From Rubrivivax sp. (GTDB taxonomy: Bacteria; Pseudomonadota; Gammaproteobacteria; Burkholderiales; Burkholderiaceae): 5,892 nt of DNA. The position numbers and the translations under genes are program-made. Of the stretch, positions 1-5,892 are shown one piece after another. Each line of letters opens with the position of its first letter. The stretch's first letter is position 1. A model generated the notes under the pieces. That model searched no databases. It was given only the letters and a program-made list of their open reading frames with translations, and was not told the DNA's origin. The stretch is taken from positions 1-5,892 of the forward strand of contig SEEY01000273.1 in the NCBI GenBank assembly GCA_004211235.1, in the 5' to 3' direction.

Positions 1-1
1 C

Positions 2-835
<834 letters not shown>

Positions 836-885
836 TCGACCGTCGGTTCAGATCAGATCAGGGAACGTCAACTCCCCGACTTTCG

Positions 886-908
886 GCCCGCCTCGGCGGG
901 CTTTTTTT
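886..908 (+). terminator. Rho-independent terminator of aceA
   Basis: A 6-bp G+C stem (GCCCGC 886-891 with GCGGGC 896-901) closes a CTCG tetraloop and is followed directly by seven T residues at 902-908. It lies 50 bp after the aceA stop in the 122-bp gap between the convergent aceA and chemoreceptor genes. On the minus strand the hairpin is not followed by a U-tract, so it should work mainly for aceA. Confidence 0.9.
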
Positions 909-957
909 GTCACCGCGTTGCTGGAACGGCCGCGCGCCGCGCCGGCCCAGCAGGCGC

Positions 958-2505
958 TCAGCGCGCGACCTGGAAGGTGCCCACCGCGCCGTTCAGCGTC
1001 AGTGCCTGCTCGCGCAGGCTCTCGGCCGCGGCAGTGGATTCCTCGACGAGCGCCGCGTTCTGCTGCGTGACCTGGTCAAGCTGGGCGATGGCGATGTTGA
1101 CCTGGGCGATGCCATCGGACTGCTCGGCCGTGGCGGTGGTGATCTCGCCCATGATGTCCTTCACGCGCTGCACGGCGCCGACGAGTTCGGCCATCGTCTT
1201 GCCCGCCTCGGCCACCAGGCGAGAGCCGGCTTCGACGCGTTCGACGCTGCTGCCGATCAGGCTCTTGATTTCCTTGGCCGCATCGGCCGAGCGGCCGGCC
1301 AGCGAGCGCACTTCGCTGGCGACGACCGCGAAGCCGCGGCCCTGTTCGCCGGCGCGGGCCGCCTCGACGGCCGCATTCAGGGCCAGGATGTTCGTCTGGA
1401 AGGCGATGCCGTCGATGACGCCGATGATGTCGGCGATCTTGTGCGAGCTGGCGTTGATCTCGTCCATCGTTTGCACCACCTGGCCCACCACCTCGCCACC
1501 GCGCTGAGCGACGCTGGCGGCGGACACCGCGAGCGAATTCGCCTGGCCGGCGGAGGCCGCCGACTGCTGCACGGTGCCCGTCAGCTGCTCCATGGCGCTG
1601 GCGGTCTGCTCCAGGCTGGACGCGGCCTTCTCGGTGCGGGCGCTGAGGTCCTGGTTGCCGCTGGCGATCTCGGCCGACGCCGTGGCGATGGATTCGGAGG
1701 AGTCGCGGATGCTGCCGATGGTCTGGGACAGCGTCTCGCGCATGCGCCGCAGCGTGCTCTGCAGCTTGCCGATCTCGTCGGAGCGCGCCGCCGCCCCCGC
1801 GCCCGAGCGCAGCAGGTTGCCATCGGCGACCCGCTCGGCCAGATCGTTGGCAGCCGCCAGCGGCTCGGTGATGCTGCGCGTGATGCTCCAGGCTGCGGCG
1901 ATGCCCACCGCCAGCATGGCGGCGCCGAATGCGAACAGCAGCATGCGACCCCGGCTGTTGGCGGCATCGATCTCTGCGGCGGTCTTGTCGATGCTTTTGC
2001 GTTGATAGTCCAGGAACTCCTGCATGTGCTGCAGATACACCTTGGAGACCGGCAGGAAGGCCTCGGTCAGCAGCTTGTCCGCCGCTTCGGACTGGCCGTC
2101 CTTTTTCAGCTTGACGATCTCGTCGCGCGCCGTGATGTAGTCCTTGCGCGTCTTGCCGACGATGTCGAAGAGCGCCTGTTCCTCGGGCGAGCTGATCAGC
2201 GCCTTGATGCGCTCCTGCAATTCGCCGGACGACTTGGTGGACTGCGCCTGGTCATCCTTGAAGAGCTCGACGAGGGACGGGTCGGAGCTCTTGGCAATGG
2301 CCATCGTGCGGCGCACGCCGGAGTTGATGTTGCGGTTCCAGTCCGCGAGCAGCCGCTCCTTGATCAGCGGCTCGGCCATCATCTGGCGCGTGGCCTCGGC
2401 GGTCGAAGTCAAGCGCCAGGACGCGAGTGAAATGACGCACGCCGCCAGTGCCAGGATCAGCGCAAAGCCCGCTGCCAGGCGCTTGCCGATGGATAGTTGG
2501 TTCAT
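958..2505 (-). CDS. Methyl-accepting chemotaxis protein, 4HB sensor + HAMP + signalling domain
   Basis: An inner-membrane chemoreceptor of 515 residues that would signal through CheW/CheA to the flagellar motor. Transmembrane helix 1 is at about 10-30. A helical periplasmic domain of four-helix-bundle (4HB_MCP) type spans about 31-187, transmembrane helix 2 about 188-208, HAMP about 210-263 and the cytoplasmic signalling coiled coil about 265-510. The hairpin tip (about 361-405) has the near-invariant [18 protein letters not shown] and [12 protein letters not shown]. Aligned by eye to remembered E. coli Tsr, methylation sites map to Q300, Q307 and E489, while the first Tsr site is Lys293. The C-terminus ends in FQVAR, with no NWETF-type CheR/CheB tether. 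The ATG at 2503-2505 is preferred over an in-frame start 24 bp upstream because AGGAGG sits 5 nt before it and the protein then opens with the usual [10 protein letters not shown]. Ligand unknown. The gene is 150 bp downstream of the dehydrogenase on the same strand and is probably transcribed separately. Confidence 0.96.
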   Translation of the reverse strand: MNQLSIGKRLAAGFALILALAACVISLASWRLTSTAEATRQMMAEPLIKERLLADWNRNINSGVRRTMAIAKSSDPSLVELFKDDQAQSTKSSGELQERIKALISSPEEQALFDIVGKTRKDYITARDEIVKLKKDGQSEAADKLLTEAFLPVSKVYLQHMQEFLDYQRKSIDKTAAEIDAANSRGRMLLFAFGAAMLAVGIAAAWSITRSITEPLAAANDLAERVADGNLLRSGAGAAARSDEIGKLQSTLRRMRETLSQTIGSIRDSSESIATASAEIASGNQDLSARTEKAASSLEQTASAMEQLTGTVQQSAASAGQANSLAVSAASVAQRGGEVVGQVVQTMDEINASSHKIADIIGVIDGIAFQTNILALNAAVEAARAGEQGRGFAVVASEVRSLAGRSADAAKEIKSLIGSSVERVEAGSRLVAEAGKTMAELVGAVQRVKDIMGEITTATAEQSDGIAQVNIAIAQLDQVTQQNAALVEESTAAAESLREQALTLNGAVGTFQVAR

Positions 2506-2510
2506 GGGAC

Positions 2511-2516
2511 CCTCCT
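2511..2516 (-). promoter_or_regulatory. Strong Shine-Dalgarno of the chemoreceptor gene
   Basis: The minus strand reads AGGAGG here, 5 nt before the ATG at 2503-2505. This perfect match to the anti-SD fixes the start and excludes the in-frame start 24 bp upstream, which would place the SD inside the coding region. Confidence 0.88.
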
Positions 2517-2582
2517 GTCGTTGTCGCACCCCGGTGGCGCTCGGCCCGCCGGCTCTCCGGGGATGCTAGTGCGCCGGCAAGC

Positions 2583-2609
2583 GCCGCGACAGATCCGATC
2601 CGGACTTTG
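2583..2609 (-). promoter_or_regulatory. Weak sigma-28-like promoter candidate for the chemoreceptor gene
   Basis: The 150-bp gap upstream of the chemoreceptor gene must hold its promoter unless it is read through from the dehydrogenase. On the minus strand CAAAGTCC (2602-2609) is followed after exactly 11 nt by GTCGCGGC (2583-2590). The flagellar sigma-28 consensus is TAAAGTTT-N11-GCCGATAA. The -35 half matches at 5 of 8 positions, but the -10 half at only 3 of 8. Chemoreceptor genes are commonly sigma-28 dependent, which is the reason for looking. An imperfect dyad TCAC-gct-GTGA (2611-2621) lies just upstream. No good sigma-70 promoter was seen in the gap. This is a candidate only. Confidence 0.18.
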
Positions 2610-2655
2610 ATCACGCTGTGAGCGATATGTAACGGTCGCCCCGGTGAACGAGGCT

Positions 2656-3795
2656 TCAACGGGCGGCGGAGAGCAGCGCGCGGTAGTCGGCGGCGCTGGC
2701 GGTCCGCGGGTTGGTCTTGTGGCAATGGTCGAGCAGCGCGTGCTCGATGATGCGGTCATCCAGCTCCGGCCCGACGCCCATGGCTGCAAGGCCCGCGGGC
2801 AGGCCGAGCCGGGCATTCATCGTCGTGATGGCGCTTGCGACGCTGTCGGCATCGCCACCGGCCAGGCCGATCGCCTGAGCGAGCCTTTCGATGCGCTGCT
2901 CCTGGCGCACGGTGTCGGCCTCGGCATTGAAGCGAATGACGGCCGGCAGGAAGACCGCGTTCAACGTGCCGTGATGCAGGCGCGGGTTGATGCCGCCCAG
3001 CGAATGGCTCAGCGAATGCACGGCGCCCAGACCTTTCTGGAAGGCCAGCGCGCCGTGCACGCTCGCGCACATCATGTCCAGCCGCGCGTCACGGTCCTGG
3101 CCGTCGCGCGTGGCGCGCTCGATGCTGCGCCAGCCGCGCCGCAGACCCTCCCAGGCGATGCCGTCGGCCGGCGGATTGAAGGCCGGCGCCAGGAAGGTCT
3201 CGATGCAGTGGGCGATGGCATCCATGCCGGTGGCGGCGGTCAGCGCCGGCGGCAGGCCGAGCGTGAGTGCCGGGTCGCAGATGGCCGCCTTGGGCAGCAG
3301 CTCCCAGTTGTGGAAGCCGAGCTTGCGGCCGTCGTCGACGATGAGGATGGCACCCCGCGCCACCTCGCTGCCGGTGCCCGCCGTCGTCGGCACGGCGATG
3401 ACGGGCAGCACCCTGGACGTGATGTCGACCGCGCCGCCCTCGATGGTGGCCCAGCGCTTGAGCGGCCCCTCGTGCGTGGCCGCGATGGCCACGCCCTTGG
3501 CCAGGTCCATGCTGGAGCCGCCGCCGATGGCGATGAGGCCGTCGCACGCGAACTCCTGCGCCACCTGCACGGCCAGCCGCACGGCGGCCTCGGTCGGGTT
3601 GGCGGGCGTGCGGTCGAAGATGGGCGGTTTCTCGTCGAAGGCGGCCAGCGCCAGGTCCAGCACGCCGGCTGCGCGCACGCCGGCGTCGGTGACGACGAGG
3701 GGCCGGCGGATGCCGATGCGCTCGCATTCGGCCGGCAGCAGGCTGCAGGCGCCGAAGGCCAGTTCGACGCGGGTCAGGTAGAGGATCTGGGCCAT
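2656..3795 (-). CDS. Iron-containing alcohol dehydrogenase family protein
   Basis: A cytoplasmic, probably NAD(P)-dependent, group III (iron-type) alcohol dehydrogenase of 379 residues, a normal length for the family. These enzymes interconvert alcohols and aldehydes or ketones, and some members are maleylacetate reductases. The N-terminal nucleotide-binding half carries LVVTDAG (33-39), the dinucleotide loop [11 protein letters not shown] (91-101) and PTTAGTGSE (136-144). The all-helical C-terminal half carries the metal ligands: D192 and H196 in [11 protein letters not shown]260 in [11 protein letters not shown], and a fourth His from the H274-H275 pair in LHHGTLNAV. The metal site therefore looks intact. 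The substrate cannot be read from the sequence. The start is ATG 3793-3795, with a GGAGAC SD-like site at 3801-3806, 5 nt upstream. It is divergent from the esterase operon, with a 120-bp shared gap. No U-tract terminator was seen after its stop. Confidence 0.94.
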   Translation of the reverse strand: MAQILYLTRVELAFGACSLLPAECERIGIRRPLVVTDAGVRAAGVLDLALAAFDEKPPIFDRTPANPTEAAVRLAVQVAQEFACDGLIAIGGGSSMDLAKGVAIAATHEGPLKRWATIEGGAVDITSRVLPVIAVPTTAGTGSEVARGAILIVDDGRKLGFHNWELLPKAAICDPALTLGLPPALTAATGMDAIAHCIETFLAPAFNPPADGIAWEGLRRGWRSIERATRDGQDRDARLDMMCASVHGALAFQKGLGAVHSLSHSLGGINPRLHHGTLNAVFLPAVIRFNAEADTVRQEQRIERLAQAIGLAGGDADSVASAITTMNARLGLPAGLAAMGVGPELDDRIIEHALLDHCHKTNPRTASAADYRALLSAAR

Positions 3796-3915
3796 GGCGT
3801 GTCTCCGCTGGATGCCGCTTCATCCTAGTGGCGGCCGGCGGCATCCGCAGTCAAGCAGGCGACTCGTCGGATGTCTTGATCGCCGCACCTTGCGGGCGTC
3901 GAGAATGCAGCCGCA
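3796..3915. promoter_or_regulatory. Divergent intergenic control region
   Basis: This 120-bp gap separates the divergent starts of the dehydrogenase and the esterase gene, so it should contain promoters for both. The dehydrogenase side shows an SD-like GGAGAC on the minus strand at 3801-3806. The esterase side has no convincing SD, only GAG/GAGAAT about 10-12 nt before the ATG. I found no sigma-70 -35/-10 pair that stands out on either strand. The inverted repeat listed separately is the main structure here. Confidence 0.5.
3810..3846. repeat. Perfect 9-bp inverted repeat, 19-nt spacer
   Basis: GGATGCCGC (3810-3818) and its exact reverse complement GCGGCATCC (3838-3846) flank 19 nt. The left arm begins 4 nt beyond the dehydrogenase SD-like site, so on the minus strand this could be a leader hairpin next to the ribosome binding site. 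It could also be a regulator binding site for the divergent pair. The arms are GC-rich, so in this genome chance formation is possible. Confidence 0.45.
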
Positions 3916-4854
3916 ATGACGCATCCCAGACCGCTGTTGACGCCCCGCATGGCCGGCGTGCTCGAACGCATCCGTCGTGCCAACCGGCCACCCTTTCACA
4001 CGCTGACGCCGCGCGAGGCGCGCATCGCCTACCGGATGGGCGCCGAGATCCTCGATCTGCCGCGTGCGCCGCTGCCGCGCGTGGAAGACATCGAAGCTGC
4101 CGGCCGCCCGGCGCGCCTTTATGCGCCCAAAGCGTCGAGCGAAGTGAAGCTGCCCGTGATGCTCTATCTGCACGGCGGCGGCTTCACCATCGGCGACCTC
4201 GAGACCCATGACAGCCTGTGCCGCCAACTGGCCCTGCGCAGCGGCGCGGCGGTGCTGGCGCTGGACTACCGGCTGGCCCCGGAGCACCGCTTTCCCGCCG
4301 CCGTCGACGACGCCTGGGCGGCGCTGGCCTGGCTGCACGAGCACGCCGCTTCGCTCGGGCTGGACGGCTCGCGCCTGGCCGTGGGCGGCGACAGCGCGGG
4401 CGGCACCCTCGCCGCCGTCACCGCCTTCTTCGCCCGTGACCGCGGCCTGCCGCTGGCGCTGCAGCTGCTGATCACGCCGGGTACCGCCGCCGCGCCTTGC
4501 ACCGCGTCGCATCGGCTGTTCGCCAACGGCTTCCTGCTGGACGCCGCGAGCATCGGTTGGTTCTTCGACCACTACATCGACCGCGGCCAGCGGCACGACT
4601 GGCGTTTCGCCCCGCTCGAAGCCGAGGACCATGCAGGCCTGGCGCCAGCGTGCGTGGTGCTCGCCGAGTGCGACCCGCTGGTCGACGAAGGCATCGCCTA
4701 CGCCGACACGCTGCGGGCTGCCGGCGTCTCCGTGCAGCTGGAGCTCTACCGCGGCGTCACGCACGACTTCATCAAGCTGGGCCGCCAGATCCCGGAGGCA
4801 CTGACCGCCCTCGACGCCTGCGCGGCCGCCATCCAGGACAAGCTCAAACCATGA
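3916..4854 (+). CDS. Alpha/beta hydrolase (hormone-sensitive-lipase family esterase)
   Basis: A 312-residue carboxylesterase-type hydrolase of the HSL (family IV) group, predicted cytoplasmic because no signal peptide is visible. The oxyanion-hole motif HGGG is at 86-89 within LYLHGGGFTIGD. The conserved DYRLAPEHRFPAA is at 117-129. The nucleophile Ser160 is in GDSAGG (158-163), the acid Asp253 in AECDPLVDEG, and the base His283 in GVTHDF. The catalytic triad is complete and the length is typical. The N-terminal cap (LTPRMAGVLERIRRAN, then LTPREARIAYRM) matches the family pattern and supports ATG 3916 over the internal ATG at 3949, although the SD is weak. The natural substrate (short-chain ester, lactone or similar) cannot be told. 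The stop codon overlaps the next start (ATGA at 4851-4854), so the two genes form a translationally coupled operon. Confidence 0.95.
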   Translation: MTHPRPLLTPRMAGVLERIRRANRPPFHTLTPREARIAYRMGAEILDLPRAPLPRVEDIEAAGRPARLYAPKASSEVKLPVMLYLHGGGFTIGDLETHDSLCRQLALRSGAAVLALDYRLAPEHRFPAAVDDAWAALAWLHEHAASLGLDGSRLAVGGDSAGGTLAAVTAFFARDRGLPLALQLLITPGTAAAPCTASHRLFANGFLLDAASIGWFFDHYIDRGQRHDWRFAPLEAEDHAGLAPACVVLAECDPLVDEGIAYADTLRAAGVSVQLELYRGVTHDFIKLGRQIPEALTALDACAAAIQDKLKP

Positions 4855-5708
4855 AACTCGCAGACTTCCGCCACCTTGAGCCCTTGCGCGTGCGCTGGGC
4901 CGAGATCGACGCCCAGGGCATCGTCTTCAACGGCCACTACCTGACCTACCTCGACACCGCGATGAGCGGCTACTGGCGGGCGCTGGCGCTGCCCTACGCC
5001 GACACGATGAAGCAGCTCGGTGGCGACCTGTTCGTGCGCCGCTCGGTGCTGGACTATCTCGGCTCCGCCCGCTATGACGACCGCCTGGCCATCGGCGTGC
5101 GCACCCGTGAGTTCGGCAACAGCTCGATGAAGGTCGACTGCGGCGTCTATCGCGGCGAGCAGTTGCTGGTGCAGGCCGACATGGTCTACGTCTTCGCCGA
5201 CCCGGCCACGCAGACGCCGCTTCGCGTGCCCGATGCGCTTCGCGACGTCATCCAGGGCTTCGAGGCCGGGCAGCCCGTGGTCAACGTGGCGGTTGACGGC
5301 TGGCGAGAGCTGGGCGACGCGGCCGGCGCCATCCGCCGGAAGGTGTTCATCGAGGAGCAGGGCATCCCGGCCGACATGGAATGGGACGCCGCCGATGCCA
5401 GCTGCCTGCACGCACTGGCGCGCAACCGTTTCGGCATGCCGCTGGCGACCGGCCGCCTGCTGGAGCATGTGCCCGGCGTCGCCAAGATCGGCCGCATGGC
5501 CGTGCTGCGCCCGATGCGCGGCACGCAGATCGGCCGCCAGGTGCTGGACGCGCTGATGGCCGAGGCGAAGCGGCAGGGCTATCGCGAGGTGCTGCTGCAC
5601 GCCCAGTTGTCAGCCGAGAACTTCTACCTGCGCGCCGGCTTCCAGCGCCGAGGTGAGGCGTTTGAAGAGGCCGGCATCGGCCATGTGGAGATGGTCCGGG
5701 CGCTCTAA
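4851..5708 (+). CDS. Fused acyl-CoA thioesterase (4HBT/YbgC-FadM type) and GNAT N-acetyltransferase
   Basis: A 285-residue two-domain protein. Residues about 8-135 are a hotdog 4HBT thioesterase, expected to hydrolyse acyl-CoA. The active-site segment is WAEIDAQGIVFNGHYLTYLD, with Asp20 in the usual catalytic position, followed by beta strands ending in MVYVFADP. Residues about 144-285 are an ElaA-like GNAT acetyltransferase: IRRKVFIEEQGIPADMEWD (161-179), IGRMAVL (213-219), acetyl-CoA loop RGTQIG (223-228), VLLHAQ (247-252) and NFYLRAGF (257-264), whose Tyr259 is at the general-acid position. The loop departs from the usual RxxGxG/A by having Gln226. The start ATG 4851 overlaps the esterase stop; AGGA at 4835-4838 is distant, so coupling probably drives initiation. 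The frame is open for 354 bases further upstream, but that overlaps the esterase and is not protein-like. No ATG or SD occurs at the domain junction, so one polypeptide is expected. The acetyl acceptor and acyl-CoA substrates are unknown. Confidence 0.92.
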   Translation: MKLADFRHLEPLRVRWAEIDAQGIVFNGHYLTYLDTAMSGYWRALALPYADTMKQLGGDLFVRRSVLDYLGSARYDDRLAIGVRTREFGNSSMKVDCGVYRGEQLLVQADMVYVFADPATQTPLRVPDALRDVIQGFEAGQPVVNVAVDGWRELGDAAGAIRRKVFIEEQGIPADMEWDAADASCLHALARNRFGMPLATGRLLEHVPGVAKIGRMAVLRPMRGTQIGRQVLDALMAEAKRQGYREVLLHAQLSAENFYLRAGFQRRGEAFEEAGIGHVEMVRAL

Positions 5709-5710
5709 GC

Positions 5711-5730
5711 CTGGCGCATGCAGGCGCCAG
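5711..5730 (+). terminator. Hairpin just after the thioesterase-GNAT stop, no U-tract
   Basis: CTGGCGC (5711-5717) pairs perfectly with GCGCCAG (5724-5730) around the 6-nt loop ATGCAG, starting 2 nt after the TAA stop. No T-run follows, so it is a poor intrinsic terminator. It may protect the 3' end of the mRNA or assist a factor-dependent stop. Confidence 0.4.
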
Positions 5731-5746
5731 TCGTTCGGCAGGCGTC

Positions 5747-5768
5747 GGACAGCACGCCGGTGCTGTCC
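5747..5768. terminator. Perfect 9-bp hairpin between convergent genes, no U-tract
   Basis: GGACAGCAC (5747-5755) and GTGCTGTCC (5760-5768) form a perfect 9-bp stem with the tetraloop GCCG. It lies 11 nt before the end of the convergent right-hand gene. Its symmetry and position suggest a shared bidirectional 3' structure for both transcripts. Neither side has a T-run, so termination by this hairpin alone is uncertain. Confidence 0.5.
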
Positions 5769-5779
5769 TCGGTTCGGCC

Positions 5780-5892
5780 TCAGCCCAGCATCTCGAAGTG
5801 CTCGACCCTGCGTTCGCTCGCCAGCCACGGGGCCATCGCCGCCGCCACCTGCGGCTCGCGGTGGCCCCAGCCTTCGGGGTGGACCTGGATGG
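5780..5892 (-). CDS. C-terminal end of an unidentified protein (cut by window edge)
   Basis: Reading the minus strand from base 5890 gives 36 sense codons ending at TGA (5780-5782). The protein begins IQVHPEGWGHREPQ and ends SERRVEHFEMLG. Support for a real gene is that nearly every third codon position is G or C (34 of 36 by count), the composition is protein-like, the gene converges on the esterase operon, and the stop lies just beyond a strong hairpin. I do not recognise the family from this tail, and no catalytic motif can be assigned. The overlapping open frame at 5610-5828 on the same strand runs into the thioesterase-GNAT gene and is a shadow. Confidence 0.6.
   Translation of the reverse strand, partial: IQVHPEGWGHREPQVAAAMAPWLASERRVEHFEMLG

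Noticed and set aside
928..947. GC-rich palindromic stretch between aceA and the chemoreceptor gene as a terminator for the latter
   Set aside because: The pairing needs bulges and no U-tract follows on the minus strand. It is expected by chance in such GC-rich DNA.
2506..2529. Eight-residue N-terminal extension of the chemoreceptor
   Set aside because: The AGGAGG at 2511-2516 would fall inside the extension. The ATG at 2503-2505 has ideal SD spacing and a typical receptor N-terminus.
2548..2578. GCCGGC repeated at 2548-2553 and 2573-2578 as a terminator after the dehydrogenase
   Set aside because: Each copy is itself palindromic, the loop is 19 nt and there is no T-run. This is common by chance here.
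2644..3828. 394-codon open frame on the + strand, and a second + frame at 2987-3781
   Set aside because: Both are antisense to the iron-type dehydrogenase, whose motifs are complete on the minus strand. The + frames give low-complexity sequence without motifs.
3876..3906. Possible sigma-70 promoter for the esterase (TTGATC ... GAGAAT)
   Set aside because: The spacer would be 19 nt, the -10 is weak, and transcription would begin almost at the start codon.
3820..4764. 314-codon open frame on the minus strand
   Set aside because: Antisense to the esterase, whose HGGG, GDSAGG, Asp and His motifs are all in the + frame. The antisense product is Gln/Arg/Gly-rich and not protein-like.
4497..4850. 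Upstream 118-codon extension of the thioesterase-GNAT frame
   Set aside because: It overlaps the esterase in another frame and reads as Arg/Pro/Gly-rich shadow sequence. Homology to hotdog thioesterases begins only after the ATG at 4851.
4746..5600. 284-codon open frame on the minus strand
   Set aside because: Antisense to the thioesterase-GNAT gene; rich in His/Ala/Val/Gly with no recognisable domain.

Overview
The window is uniformly GC-rich, with third codon positions almost all G or C. Its isocitrate lyase fragment closely resembles the proteobacterial (E. coli AceA-like) form. Codon use, the methyl-accepting chemotaxis protein (MCP) type and the gene content suggest a beta-proteobacterium, most likely Burkholderiales. 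That placement is inference from sequence style, not a database match. No tRNA, rRNA, CRISPR array, insertion sequence or phage gene was seen.

Layout from left to right: (1) the C-terminal two-thirds of isocitrate lyase (aceA, + strand, cut by the left edge), closed by a clear intrinsic terminator at 886-908. (2) A convergent minus-strand gene for a transmembrane chemoreceptor with a four-helix-bundle sensor domain, with its own strong ribosome binding site. (3) Upstream of it, also on the minus strand, an iron-containing alcohol dehydrogenase family enzyme. (4) A 120-bp divergent intergenic region holding a perfect 9-bp inverted repeat. (5) A plus-strand two-gene unit: a hormone-sensitive-lipase-type alpha/beta hydrolase overlapping by ATGA with a fused protein that joins a hotdog acyl-CoA thioesterase to a GNAT N-acetyltransferase. 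(6) Two hairpins lacking U-tracts, then the 3' end of an unidentified convergent minus-strand gene cut by the right edge.

Most of the window is ordinary chromosomal metabolism and chemotaxis. AceA serves the glyoxylate shunt (growth on acetate or fatty acids). The esterase and the thioesterase-GNAT protein probably work together on ester and thioester substrates, since they are translationally coupled. The divergent dehydrogenase could share their control region. The least ordinary item is the thioesterase::GNAT fusion, whose acetyl-CoA loop has a Gln in place of a usual Gly. I found no evidence for a wholly new multi-gene system.
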